A DNA stretch of 64,000 bases from Brevibacterium sp. RIT 803 (GTDB lineage: Bacteria; Actinomycetota; Actinomycetes; Actinomycetales; Brevibacteriaceae): contig NZ_JAFEMW010000001.1 of NCBI RefSeq assembly GCF_016892625.1, forward strand, positions 1,542,293 to 1,606,292, read 5' to 3'. The translations under genes were made by a program, and so were the position numbers. A model generated the notes under the pieces. The model was not told where the DNA came from. It made no database searches and saw only the letters and a list, made by a program, of their open reading frames with translations. This document shows positions 24,946-33,260 of this stretch, piece by piece. The number at the start of each line of letters is the position of its first letter. Positions within the stretch are counted from its first letter, which is position 1.

Positions 24946-26409
24946 TCAGGCCAGCAGCAGCGTCGGATCCTCGAGTCCACGACCGACATCGGCGAGGAAC
25001 TTCGAAATGATCTCGCCATCGACGACACGATGGTCAGCGCTCACCGACAGCGTCGTGATATCACGTGGAACGATCTCGTCGCCGACGACCCATGGCTTCT
25101 TCCTGATCTGCCCGAAGGCCAGGATCGCGGCCTCGCCGGGATTGATGATCGGAGTACCCGCATCGACGCCGAAGACGCCGACGTTCGTGATGGTGATCGT
25201 TCCACCCGACTGGTCGGCTGGAGGCGTCTTGCCTGAACGAGCCAGCGCAGTCAGATCCTGAATTCCCTGAGCCAGGTCGGTCAGGCCCATCGCGTGGGCA
25301 CCCTTGATGTTCGGCACGATCAGACCACGCGGAGTGGCTGCGGCGATGCCGAGGTTGACGTACTTCTTGACGATGATCTCTTCGCCCTCGAGGCACGAGT
25401 TGATCCGCGGGTTGCGGGCAACAGCCCAGGCCACAGCCTTGGCCACGAGCAGCAAGGGAGACACCTTGATGTCCTCGCCCAGGAACTTCGTGGACTTGAG
25501 CTTACGCACAAAGGCCATCGTCTCGGTCACGTCTACGTCGAGGAACTCGGTGACGTGGGGCATCGTGAACGCGGATTCGACCATGGCCTTGGCCATCATC
25601 TTTGCCACGCCCTTGAACGGGATTCGCTCTTCGAGTTCGTCAGCGGTTACGGCCCCCGCCGAGGCGGTTGCGGCCCCGACGCTCGAGCCTGTCGCTGCGG
25701 TGGCTGCCGCGCCGGTGCCGCTGGCCGCGGCCTTGACGTCGTCTCGGGTGACTTCACCGCGGGAACCGGTCGGAACCACCGCAGCCAGGTCGATGCCGAG
25801 ATCCTTTGCGAGCTTGCGCACGGGAGGCTTGGCCAAGGGTTTGTTCGTCGAGGCGGCTGCCGGTGCCGTGGAGTCAGCCGATGCCGAGGCTTCAGACGGT
25901 GCCGCTGCAACTGGTGCAGCAGGAGCCGTTGGCACGCCAGGGGCAGCCGGCGTCGGGGCCGCAGGCGCTGGAGCTTCTGGTGCGGTGGCCGAGGTTGTCG
26001 GCGCCGGAACGCCTGCACCCTTGCGGGGACGGCGTTTCGACGACGCCGCTTTGGCGCCGTAGCCGACCAAGGTGGCGCCGCCTTCGGCTTCGCCTGCACT
26101 TTCGGTCGAGGCCTGTGCATCTCCTGCCGCAGGCGACGATGTTCCTGCGGACTCGGAGGTGCCGGTAGGATCGCCGCCGCCGAAGCGGATGATCGGTGTT
26201 CCGACTTCGATGGTCTGGCCCTCATCGACCAGCAGAGCCTCGACCGGTCCGGCCTGTGGGCTCGGCAGTTCGACCAGAGACTTAGCCGTCTCGATCTCGA
26301 CGAGGATCTGGTTGACGGTGACTGTGTCGCCGACGGCGACCTTCCATGACACGAGGTCGGCCTCTGTCAGACCCTCACCGACGTCAGGAAGAGAAAATTC
26401 AAAAGACAT
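24946..26409 (-). CDS. dihydrolipoyl acyltransferase (E2) of a branched-chain 2-oxoacid dehydrogenase
   Basis: 487 residues. Residues 1-77 are a lipoyl domain with the lipoylated lysine at 43 (VEIETAKSLVEL). An Ala/Pro-rich linker follows, then the E1/E3-binding domain (KPPVRKLAKDLGIDLAAVVPTGSRGEVTRDDV, ~205-245), and the catalytic acyltransferase (~270-487) with SADHRVVDGE near the end. It transfers the acyl group from E1 to coenzyme A. It is the third gene of an E1 alpha-E1 beta-E2 operon and ends with a bidirectional hairpin. The ATG is preceded by GGAGAG. The branched-chain assignment rests on E1 alpha and beta being separate chains and on the mmsB gene nearby; pyruvate cannot be excluded. 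Confidence 0.9.
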   Translation of the reverse strand: MSFEFSLPDVGEGLTEADLVSWKVAVGDTVTVNQILVEIETAKSLVELPSPQAGPVEALLVDEGQTIEVGTPIIRFGGGDPTGTSESAGTSSPAAGDAQASTESAGEAEGGATLVGYGAKAASSKRRPRKGAGVPAPTTSATAPEAPAPAAPTPAAPGVPTAPAAPVAAAPSEASASADSTAPAAASTNKPLAKPPVRKLAKDLGIDLAAVVPTGSRGEVTRDDVKAAASGTGAAATAATGSSVGAATASAGAVTADELEERIPFKGVAKMMAKAMVESAFTMPHVTEFLDVDVTETMAFVRKLKSTKFLGEDIKVSPLLLVAKAVAWAVARNPRINSCLEGEEIIVKKYVNLGIAAATPRGLIVPNIKGAHAMGLTDLAQGIQDLTALARSGKTPPADQSGGTITITNVGVFGVDAGTPIINPGEAAILAFGQIRKKPWVVGDEIVPRDITTLSVSADHRVVDGEIISKFLADVGRGLEDPTLLLA

Positions 26410-26425
26410 ATCAACTCTCCTTGAG

Positions 26426-27403
26426 TCAGTAGGCCAGGGCCTGGTCGACACCATCGAAGATGCGATCCAGATCAGGCAGATAGTGCTCTTCCATCCGCGA
26501 GCCAGGGTACGGCGTGTGATAGCCGCCGACTCGGATGACCGGAGCCTCGAGGTTGAAGAAGCAGCGCTCAGACAGGCGTGCCGCGATCTCGGAGCCGAGT
26601 CCCAGGAACTTCGGCGCCTCGTGCGCCACGACCAGCCGACCGGTTTTCTGCACGGACTTCTCGATCGTTGCGAAGTCGATCGGGCTCAGGCTGCGCAGGT
26701 CGATGAGCTCGACGCTCTTCCCTTCGTCGGCCGCGGCGGCGGCGACGTCCTTGGCCGTGGGCACCAGCGGGCCGTAGGCCACCAGGGTGACGTCGGTGCC
26801 CTCGGAGACGACGCGGGCGTCGTGCATTCCCAAGCTGCCTCGGTTCGCGGTGTCGACGTCTCCGCGCAGCCAGTAGCGGCGCTTGGGTTCGAAGAACATC
26901 ACCGGGTCGTCGCTCTTGATCGCTTCCTGCATCATCCAGTAGGCGTCGTGGGCGTTCGACGGTGAGACCAGTCGCAGTCCTGCGTGGTGAGCGAAGACCG
27001 TCTCGGGGCTCTCCGAGTGGTGTTCGGGCGAACCGATGCCGCCGCCGTAGGGCACGCGGATGACGATCGGCATTCTCTCCTTGCCCAGGGTGCGGTTGTA
27101 GAGCTTGGCCACCTGGGTCACGATCTGGTCGTAGGCAGGGAAGATGAATGCGTCGAACTGGATTTCGATGACCGGGCGGTAGCCGCGCAGCGTCATGCCG
27201 ATCGAGGTTCCCACGATTCCGGATTCGGCCAGCGGCGCGTCGATGACCCGCTGCGGACCGAAGTCCTTCTGCAGACCCTCGGTGACGCGGAAGACGCCGC
27301 CGAGCTTTCCGATGTCCTCACCGATGAGGACGACCTTCGGGTCGTCCTCCATGGCTTTGCGCATTCCGGCCGTGATGGCTTTTGACAGGGGAAGTTTCTC
27401 CAT
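26426..27403 (-). CDS. 2-oxoacid dehydrogenase E1 beta (branched-chain type)
   Basis: 325-residue beta chain of a two-chain thiamine-diphosphate E1. It shows MEKLPLSKAITAGMRKAMEDDPKVVLIGEDIG at the N-terminus, PLAESGIVGTSIGMTLRGYRPVIEIQFDAF, RVPYGGGIGSPEHHSESPE and a C-terminal transketolase-like domain. It pairs with the alpha chain just upstream; the ATG shares one base with that gene's stop (TGATG). The complex decarboxylates 2-oxoacids from leucine, isoleucine and valine and passes the acyl to E2. The 325-residue length is normal. The E2 gene follows after 16 bp. Confidence 0.92.
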   Translation of the reverse strand: MEKLPLSKAITAGMRKAMEDDPKVVLIGEDIGKLGGVFRVTEGLQKDFGPQRVIDAPLAESGIVGTSIGMTLRGYRPVIEIQFDAFIFPAYDQIVTQVAKLYNRTLGKERMPIVIRVPYGGGIGSPEHHSESPETVFAHHAGLRLVSPSNAHDAYWMMQEAIKSDDPVMFFEPKRRYWLRGDVDTANRGSLGMHDARVVSEGTDVTLVAYGPLVPTAKDVAAAAADEGKSVELIDLRSLSPIDFATIEKSVQKTGRLVVAHEAPKFLGLGSEIAARLSERCFFNLEAPVIRVGGYHTPYPGSRMEEHYLPDLDRIFDGVDQALAY

Positions 27404-28557
27404 CAGGCCTCACCTGCATCGGCGAATGAGGCCTGGTATGCGAGGAATTCCGCACGTTCCTCATCGACGAGGGGGTGAGGTTCGGAGGTGACATGGGCGA
27501 ACATCTCGACGGGATCGGGATCTTCCATGGTCATGCAGTTGTGCCGGATGCGCGCGGCGAGAGTATCGGCCTCAGCGTCCACCTCGGCGAAGAATTCGTC
27601 TGCGGTCTCGGTATGGTTGTCGAGGTAGGCCTTGAGCCGTTTGAGCGGGTCGCGATCCTCCCAGATCTCTTCTTCTGCCCGATCACGGTACTTCGTCGGG
27701 TCATCGGCCGTGGTGTGGGCACCGCGACGGTAGGTGAAGGCTTCGATGAGCATTGGGCCGTTGCCGGCGCGAACCGAGTCCAGGCTGGCTCGGGCCACCG
27801 CGTACATCGCGATGATGTCGTTGCCGTCGACGCGCAGGCCGGGAACGCCGAATCCCTCTCCGCGCTTGCACAGTGGTGCTGCCGACTGGACGTGGGTGGG
27901 TTCGGAGATCGCCCACTGGTTGTTCTGGCAGAAGAACAGCACGGGTGCGTGGAAGGCTCCAGCGAAGGTCAGCGCCTCTGAGACGTCGCCCTGCGAGGTG
28001 GCCCCGTCGCCGAAGCAGGCGATGGCCACGGTGTCGCGTTCCAGGTCACCGGTGCCGACGTCGCCGTCCATGGACACACCCATGGCGTAGCCGGTGGCGT
28101 GCAGCGTCTGCGAACCGATGACGATCGTGTACGTGTGGAAACGGTGTTCCTGAGGGTCCCAGCCGCCGTGGTCCTGGCCGCGGAACATGCCGAGGAGGGT
28201 TTCGGGTTCGACACCGCGAGTGTAGGCGAGGCCGTGTTCGCGATAGGTGGGGAAGACGAAGTCTTGGGGGCGAGCCGCCCGTCCCATTCCGATCTGGGCT
28301 GCTTCCTGGCCGAACATCGGCGCCCAGAGGCCGAGCTGTCCTTGGCGCTGCAGGGCCGCACCCTCAGCATCGATGCGACGCACCAGGACCATATCCCGGT
28401 AGAAGCCGCGCAGATCCTCATCGGTGAGTTCTGCCGCAAAAGCGTCATATTCACCGGATTCGACGCGATTGCCGTCTTCGGTGAGCATCTGGATCATCCG
28501 AGGTTCCGATGACTGACTGTGGGCAGTCCCGGTTCCCACTGAAATGTTGGAAGTCAT
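27403..28557 (-). CDS. 2-oxoacid dehydrogenase E1 alpha (branched-chain type)
   Basis: 384-residue alpha chain, first gene of the operon. The thiamine-diphosphate motif is GDGATSQGDVSEALTFAG...QNNQWAIS, and the phosphorylation-loop region YRRGAHTTADDPTKYR is conserved. FPTYREHGLAYTRGVEPETLL is typical of branched-chain E1 alpha rather than of pyruvate E1. The ATG follows AGGAGAACTGGA; the frame is open eleven codons further, but homology begins later. Residues 1-40 are a low-homology leader. The promoter should lie in the ~400-bp region upstream. No Lrp/Bkd regulator adjoins it. Confidence 0.92.
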   Translation of the reverse strand: MTSNISVGTGTAHSQSSEPRMIQMLTEDGNRVESGEYDAFAAELTDEDLRGFYRDMVLVRRIDAEGAALQRQGQLGLWAPMFGQEAAQIGMGRAARPQDFVFPTYREHGLAYTRGVEPETLLGMFRGQDHGGWDPQEHRFHTYTIVIGSQTLHATGYAMGVSMDGDVGTGDLERDTVAIACFGDGATSQGDVSEALTFAGAFHAPVLFFCQNNQWAISEPTHVQSAAPLCKRGEGFGVPGLRVDGNDIIAMYAVARASLDSVRAGNGPMLIEAFTYRRGAHTTADDPTKYRDRAEEEIWEDRDPLKRLKAYLDNHTETADEFFAEVDAEADTLAARIRHNCMTMEDPDPVEMFAHVTSEPHPLVDEERAEFLAYQASFADAGEA

Positions 28558-28966
28558 TCCAGTTCTCCTTTGTTCAAGGTCCAAGCGCACCGGAGGTGAC
28601 CAGTGGCGGACGGTGTCCTGAGGACGGGACCTCTGGTGTGAGTTCTCGCCCTCGAGTGATGTGATTCACAGGTGATACCACGATACCGAATCCACTGACC
28701 GCATGCCACATCGGCAACGTGCGTCGAGCGCCAATTGTTATGGTCGGAATCAGCCTAGGATGCGAAGTTCGGGCGTGTGGTTCACGTCCAAAGGCGTCCA
28801 CGTCGAATTGTCGATGGTCGCAGAGTTGCTCCACCGTCCGACAAACGCACGTCCGAGCACTTCAGAGCGTTACCGCGCCGAGGAAAGGCTCGGGTTTCGC
28901 CGAGGCGGCCCCGGGTTCCGTGCCCAACCTTCATCGCCGCCGGCCCCGTCCCGGTCAGCGGCATCT
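28558..28966. other. intergenic region upstream of the E1 alpha gene
   Basis: About 410 bp between the divergently read end of the secretion-like operon and E1 alpha. It carries GGTATCGTGGTATCAC on the minus strand, a direct repeat of GGTATC that might be a regulator half-site pair. Open frames here run through without ribosome sites. No gene is supported. Confidence 0.45.
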
Positions 28967-30478
28967 TCATCTGCGTTTGCCCTGGTAGTCCCTCGTCTGC
29001 TTGATATCCCCGGTGAAGAATCCCGAGTTCTTCGCAGTGAATCGGTTGAGACCGGCATGGCCGCCTGCGAGCATCAGCCCGATCGAGGCGGAGTAGGCGG
29101 CCGAAGAATGCGCCGCCCCGGCGGAGGAGAACAGGTCGTCGAGTTCGGCATCGGTCTTGTCCTTCAGGTTCGGAGCCTGGCGCAGCTGCTCGGGATCGTA
29201 GTCGACTGTGATCGTGGACCAATGGTCTTCGGCTGGATTCTCGTTGCCGTCGAGGTCGGGAACCAGGTCCTGTTCATGCTCGATCGAGAGCACGTCGATT
29301 CCCTCGTCAACCGGGAAGTCTGAAATCGGTGCGCCCACGGTCACCAGCGCGGTGACATTCACATCGGCCAAGAACGCCGGGTCGGCCGCCAGGGAGCCGG
29401 CAGTGATTCCACCCTGTGAGTACCCCACCAGCATGACCTCGGCATCAGAGCCGATATTCGCATCGGCAATGGCCCGGCGGACCATCTCGGCCATAACAGT
29501 GTCGTTGCCGGCCATCGCCTGCACGTTCGTCGTCAGATCGGTGGTGTTCTGCCCGGGTTCAGGCGACCAGTCGGTCGTTGCGGGAACGTAGACGATGTAG
29601 CGGGTAGTGCCGTCGGGCGAGGTGATCTCCTCAATCCGCACCTGCCCGGAGTCGGCTCCGCGGTGGCGGTCTGCCTCTCTGCCGTAGAGGTCCTCGATGT
29701 CGCGCGGCGGTTGGTCATCGGCCGGAGTGATTCCCTTGGCCCTCCACACCTCCACGTCCGAGGGCAGGAGCAGTCCGAACATGTTCGCACCTCCTAGGAT
29801 CCACGCCGTCATCGATGACGAGTCGTGTGGCCACAGCGCGTGGTCCCCCTCTGCGGCCAGTACCATCGGCGGCAATCCCACGAAGCCGACGACGATTCCA
29901 GGCAGCACGTGTTCGATGATGGCCCCGGAGACATCGGAGTTCTCGAACACCAGGGCCACGAAGGCTTCCTTGGCCGCCGCCTTCGTCTGCGCCAAGTCGA
30001 TGCCGAAATGCTTGGCCACGACATCGTCAAGGCCTGTGGCGTCGAGAAATTTCACTCCCAGGCAGATCGGTGCACCGACCGCGATTCCGATCGGGATGGA
30101 TACGGGCAGAGTGATCGCGATGACGCGACCGGTGACGTATCCGAAATAGTCGAGAAGTCCGCCGAATGTGTCGCTGATGCCCTTCTCAGCCTGCCGGTAG
30201 GCAAGGGCTGCGGCTCTGACTGCGAGGACGGTAGCTTCGAGTTCGATGAGCGCGCGCGCCGACTGATGGAGGTAGGCGATCCGGGCGGCGTCGAGATTGA
30301 GCGCCGTGAGAGGAGCGGGGACCTGGGTCAGGAGCGTGGCCAGGTCGAAGTCGGCCAGTGATCCTTCCGCGGTCAGATCACCGATGGTGCCGCAGATGCG
30401 CTGCAGATCGTCTCCGCTGGAATCTGCCCGGTCATCGATCTTCAGCTGCGGGCCGCCAGCGGTTCGGGTCGCGATCAC
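28967..30478 (-). CDS. putative secreted or surface serine hydrolase with helical N-terminus and GYSQGG
   Basis: 503 residues. Residues ~1-105 are helical and hydrophilic (IYLHQSARALIELEATVLAVRAAALAYRQAE-like). Residues ~110-215 have hydrophobic stretches (IAITLPVSIPIGIAVGAP, LPGIVVGFVGLPPMVLAAEG). Residues ~285-470 look like an alpha/beta hydrolase with the nucleophile elbow GYSQGG, as in PE-PPE and cutinase-like families. The GTG start overlaps the preceding stop as GTGA. There is no Sec signal; the helical N-terminus and the two upstream coupled genes suggest type VII-like export (inference). Substrate unknown. Last gene of a three-gene operon. Confidence 0.7.
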   Translation of the reverse strand: MIATRTAGGPQLKIDDRADSSGDDLQRICGTIGDLTAEGSLADFDLATLLTQVPAPLTALNLDAARIAYLHQSARALIELEATVLAVRAAALAYRQAEKGISDTFGGLLDYFGYVTGRVIAITLPVSIPIGIAVGAPICLGVKFLDATGLDDVVAKHFGIDLAQTKAAAKEAFVALVFENSDVSGAIIEHVLPGIVVGFVGLPPMVLAAEGDHALWPHDSSSMTAWILGGANMFGLLLPSDVEVWRAKGITPADDQPPRDIEDLYGREADRHRGADSGQVRIEEITSPDGTTRYIVYVPATTDWSPEPGQNTTDLTTNVQAMAGNDTVMAEMVRRAIADANIGSDAEVMLVGYSQGGITAGSLAADPAFLADVNVTALVTVGAPISDFPVDEGIDVLSIEHEQDLVPDLDGNENPAEDHWSTITVDYDPEQLRQAPNLKDKTDAELDDLFSSAGAAHSSAAYSASIGLMLAGGHAGLNRFTAKNSGFFTGDIKQTRDYQGKRR

Positions 30479-31284
30479 GGCCGGCTGCCAGTCGTCGTCT
30501 GGAGGCGAGTCAGAGTCGCCGCAAGCAGGACTCGCACAGCATTGGCGTCGAGGCTGCTTTCGGTCCCCACGGTGATCGTGTCACCATCGCGCTCCAGCGT
30601 CGGTCGGGTCCAGGTACCGTCAACCCTGTGCAGGAACTCCATCCCGGCGACTTCGGCCTCGCTCAGATAGGTCAGGGTGAGCACGCAGTCCTTCTCCACC
30701 AGAGAACACAGCTCCTCGGTGGCCCGCCCGAGCTCGGAAGGCTTGAGGCGCCTGAGGAGTTCGAAGCCTTCGAACTCCTCGAATCCCTCACCATGCAGCA
30801 CCAGAATGGCCAGGCAGATGTCATCGCACAGGGATACCTCGAGATGGGCAGCCTCATCCCCGGAGCTGATGACGATGGCGATCCGGGAACGGGTGAGATT
30901 GAGCTCGGCCGTGAACCCGGTCAGCCAGGCCGTGAGCACATCGGGCCCACGTTTTGAGTCCCTGCCTGCGGATTCCCCCAGCATCACCGTCTCCGTGATC
31001 CCCCTTCCGATATCCGACTTCACGCCCATTGCCCTCACCCCCGCCGAGGTGGTTTCAGATTCCGTACGTGGCATCAGCTCATGGGGCCAGAGAGTTCTCA
31101 ACCGCTCGGGAAGGCCCATGATCCGTGCGATGTCGACAGCAAACCACGTGCTGCCCGATCCGACGGCAGAATCGCCTGGCCTCGCGGTCGACCCGACGGC
31201 AGACTCGCCCGGACCCGCGGCAGCCCCGCCCGACTCGGCGACAGACCTGCCCGCCCGTGCCGCTGCCTTCGCCCTGCCTCTCAT
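30475..31284 (-). CDS. unknown protein, possible EspG-like secretion chaperone
   Basis: 269 residues, middle gene of a coupled trio; start (ATGA with the small gene upstream) and stop (GTGA with the hydrolase) both overlap. Residues 1-45 are Ala/Gly/Ser-rich with repeated GDSAVGS/GESAVGS text. The rest is a mixed alpha/beta soluble domain with no signal peptide. The general pattern (hydrophobic and charged alternation, EFEGFELLRRLKPSELGRATEELCSLV, helical C-terminus) reminds me of EspG chaperones, which bind PE-PPE substrates in mycobacterial ESX secretion. This likeness is only by eye. Function otherwise unknown. Confidence 0.55.
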   Translation of the reverse strand: MRGRAKAAARAGRSVAESGGAAAGPGESAVGSTARPGDSAVGSGSTWFAVDIARIMGLPERLRTLWPHELMPRTESETTSAGVRAMGVKSDIGRGITETVMLGESAGRDSKRGPDVLTAWLTGFTAELNLTRSRIAIVISSGDEAAHLEVSLCDDICLAILVLHGEGFEEFEGFELLRRLKPSELGRATEELCSLVEKDCVLTLTYLSEAEVAGMEFLHRVDGTWTRPTLERDGDTITVGTESSLDANAVRVLLAATLTRLQTTTGSRP

Positions 31285-31532
31285 ATCTGGATCCGACCTC
31301 CCACTGAGACGACCTGCAGATGCAGGTCATAGGCTTCGGCAAGCTTGTCGGCCCTCTCCGCGAGGATGCCGATCGAGCCCGAACATGTCAGCAGACGATC
31401 AGCGAGCATCCGCCCTGCGGGGGAGTCCCAGCCCTCTACCTGCCGACAGGTCTGCGCCAGGCTGCGCAGCTCGTCTGCTCGCCGCCTCCACCCGTCCCTG
31501 TTGAGTGCCAGCTCATCGGTGATCACTGCCAT
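31281..31532 (-). CDS. small WXG100-like helical protein
   Basis: 83 residues predicted as two helices separated by a turn reading EGWDSPAGRML, close to the W-x-G or W-S-PAG turn of type VII secretion substrates of ~100 residues. The N-terminal helix (NRDGWRRRADELRSLAQTCRQV) and C-terminal helix (SGSIGILAERADKLAEAYDLHL) have the amphipathic pattern of that fold. First gene of the trio, with ATGA overlap to the next. The ATG follows AAGGGGAGGATGGC. The WXG100 family call is tentative because the classical spacing is not complete. Confidence 0.6.
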   Translation of the reverse strand: MAVITDELALNRDGWRRRADELRSLAQTCRQVEGWDSPAGRMLADRLLTCSGSIGILAERADKLAEAYDLHLQVVSVGGRIQI

Positions 31533-31763
31533 CCTCCCCTTTCGAATCGGTGTCGGCTCTCACCGTACGAATCGGCATCTGCCACCGGAAGCGCCTCAGT
31601 TCGTCCTGTGGAAACCGGTCGTCGCTCCACAGGGTTCCGACGTCGAAGTCACGACCGAATCCACAGTGGCAGTAGCACGAGTCTCGCTGCGGATCTCGGG
31701 CCATAGCACGACCGCCTGGTGGTCAGTTCCGCGTCCTTGCCCGGCTCATGAGAAAATGAGGCC

Positions 31764-33197
31764 ATGCCGACCGTTTCGCTTGCTGACATCTCGCCCGCCA
31801 TTGCTCTCGGACCACTCGATGGCCGCTACCGCAAAGACACCGCTGACCTCGTCGATCACCTCTCCGAGGCGGCCCTGAACCGCAACCGGATCACCGTCGA
31901 GGTCGAGTGGTTCATCCACCTCGCGCAGAACTCCGTGATCGAGGGCGTGCGTCGCCTCACCGAGGATGAGGTCACCGGGCTGCGTGCCTTCGCCCAGAAC
32001 TTCGACGCCGAAACGATCGCCACCCTCGCCGCCCATGAAGCCGTCACGGTTCACGACGTCAAGGCCGTCGAGTACACAATCAAAGAAGCGCTAGTCGTCC
32101 TCGGCGCCGAGGACCTCAGCGAGCTCGTCCACTTCTGCTGCACATCGGAGGACATCAACAACCTGTCGTGGGCTCTCGGCATCAAGGGCGCCACCGTCGA
32201 TGTGTGGCTGCCCCGCGCGAAGGCACTCATCGACTCATTGGCAGATACCGCCTCGGCGCTGGCCGAGGTCCCGATGCTCTCCCACACCCACGGTCAGCCG
32301 GCGACGCCGACGACGATGGGCAAGGAGCTCGCGGTGTTCATCCACCGCCTGCGCCGCCAGTACGAGCGGATCGAAGCAAACGAGTTCCTCGGCAAGATCA
32401 ACGGCGCGACCGGCACCTACTCGGCCCACCTGGCCGCCGTGCCCGGCGCGGATTGGCCGAAGCTGGCCAAGACCTTCGTCGAAGGCAGCCTGGGACTGAC
32501 GTTCAATCCGCTGACCACGCAGATCGAATCCCACGACTGGGATGCGGAGCTCTTCGCCGATATCGCACGGTTCAACCGCATCGCCCATAACCTGGCGACG
32601 GACATGTGGACCTACATCTCGATGAACTACTTCAAGCAGATCCCCGTCGCCGGTTCCACCGGATCCTCGACGATGCCGCACAAGGTCAACCCGATCCGCT
32701 TTGAGAACGCCGAAGCGAACCTCGAACTCTCCTGCGCGCTGCTCGACTCGCTCGCGTCGACCCTGGTGACCTCGCGGATGCAGCGAGACCTCACGGACTC
32801 CACCTCGCAGCGCAACATCGGCGTGGCCTACGGACACTCGGTACTGGCGCTGAACAACCTGGTCAAGGGCCTCGAACGGCTCGCGGTCAACGAAGACGCC
32901 CTGACCGCCGACCTCGACTCCAACTGGGAGGTCCTCGGCGAGGCAATCCAGTCGGTCATGCGCGCCGCCGGGCTGCAGGGTGTGCCCGGCATGGACAGCC
33001 CCTACGAGAAGCTCAAGGAACTCACCCGGGGCAAGCGCATCGATCAGGCCGACCTGCAGTCCTTCGTCGCGGGTCTCGGACTGCCCGAGGCAGAGACCGA
33101 ACTGCTGACTGCGCTGACTCCTGCCACCTACGTCGGCGTCGCCGCGCAGCTGGCAGGATCGGAAGTCGCCGACTGGAAGGCGCGCACACAGGGCTGA
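31764..33197 (+). CDS. purB: adenylosuccinate lyase
   Basis: 477-residue purine biosynthesis enzyme of the fumarase/aspartase superfamily, splitting adenylosuccinate and SAICAR and releasing fumarate. It shows GPLDGRY at the N-terminus, TSEDINNLSW, SHTHGQPATPTTMGKELA and the superfamily loop GSSTMPHKVNP. The ATG follows a weak GAGG. Length agrees with the longer actinobacterial/gamma-proteobacterial form. It is divergent from the secretion-like trio, 231 bp apart. No other pur gene adjoins it. Confidence 0.97.
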   Translation: MPTVSLADISPAIALGPLDGRYRKDTADLVDHLSEAALNRNRITVEVEWFIHLAQNSVIEGVRRLTEDEVTGLRAFAQNFDAETIATLAAHEAVTVHDVKAVEYTIKEALVVLGAEDLSELVHFCCTSEDINNLSWALGIKGATVDVWLPRAKALIDSLADTASALAEVPMLSHTHGQPATPTTMGKELAVFIHRLRRQYERIEANEFLGKINGATGTYSAHLAAVPGADWPKLAKTFVEGSLGLTFNPLTTQIESHDWDAELFADIARFNRIAHNLATDMWTYISMNYFKQIPVAGSTGSSTMPHKVNPIRFENAEANLELSCALLDSLASTLVTSRMQRDLTDSTSQRNIGVAYGHSVLALNNLVKGLERLAVNEDALTADLDSNWEVLGEAIQSVMRAAGLQGVPGMDSPYEKLKELTRGKRIDQADLQSFVAGLGLPEAETELLTALTPATYVGVAAQLAGSEVADWKARTQG

Positions 33198-33214
33198 TCC
33201 CAATGCACGGAACT

Positions 33215-33230
33215 CACTGTTACCGAACAG
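33215..33230. promoter_or_regulatory. palindromic operator candidate before the alpha/beta hydrolase
   Basis: ACTGTT and AACAGT form a perfect inverted repeat four bases apart (ACTGTTACCGAACAGT), followed at once by AT-rich AGATAATAT, a likely -10 region. It lies between purB's stop and the hydrolase start and could be a repressor site; no regulator gene adjoins. Confidence 0.5.
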
Positions 33231-33260
33231 TAGATAATATGGTCGATCTTCACTAACCTT

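Noticed and set aside
28703..29323. 206-codon plus-strand frame across the upstream region of E1 alpha
   Set aside because: No ribosome site, overlaps the end of the minus-strand hydrolase gene, and has no recognisable domain.
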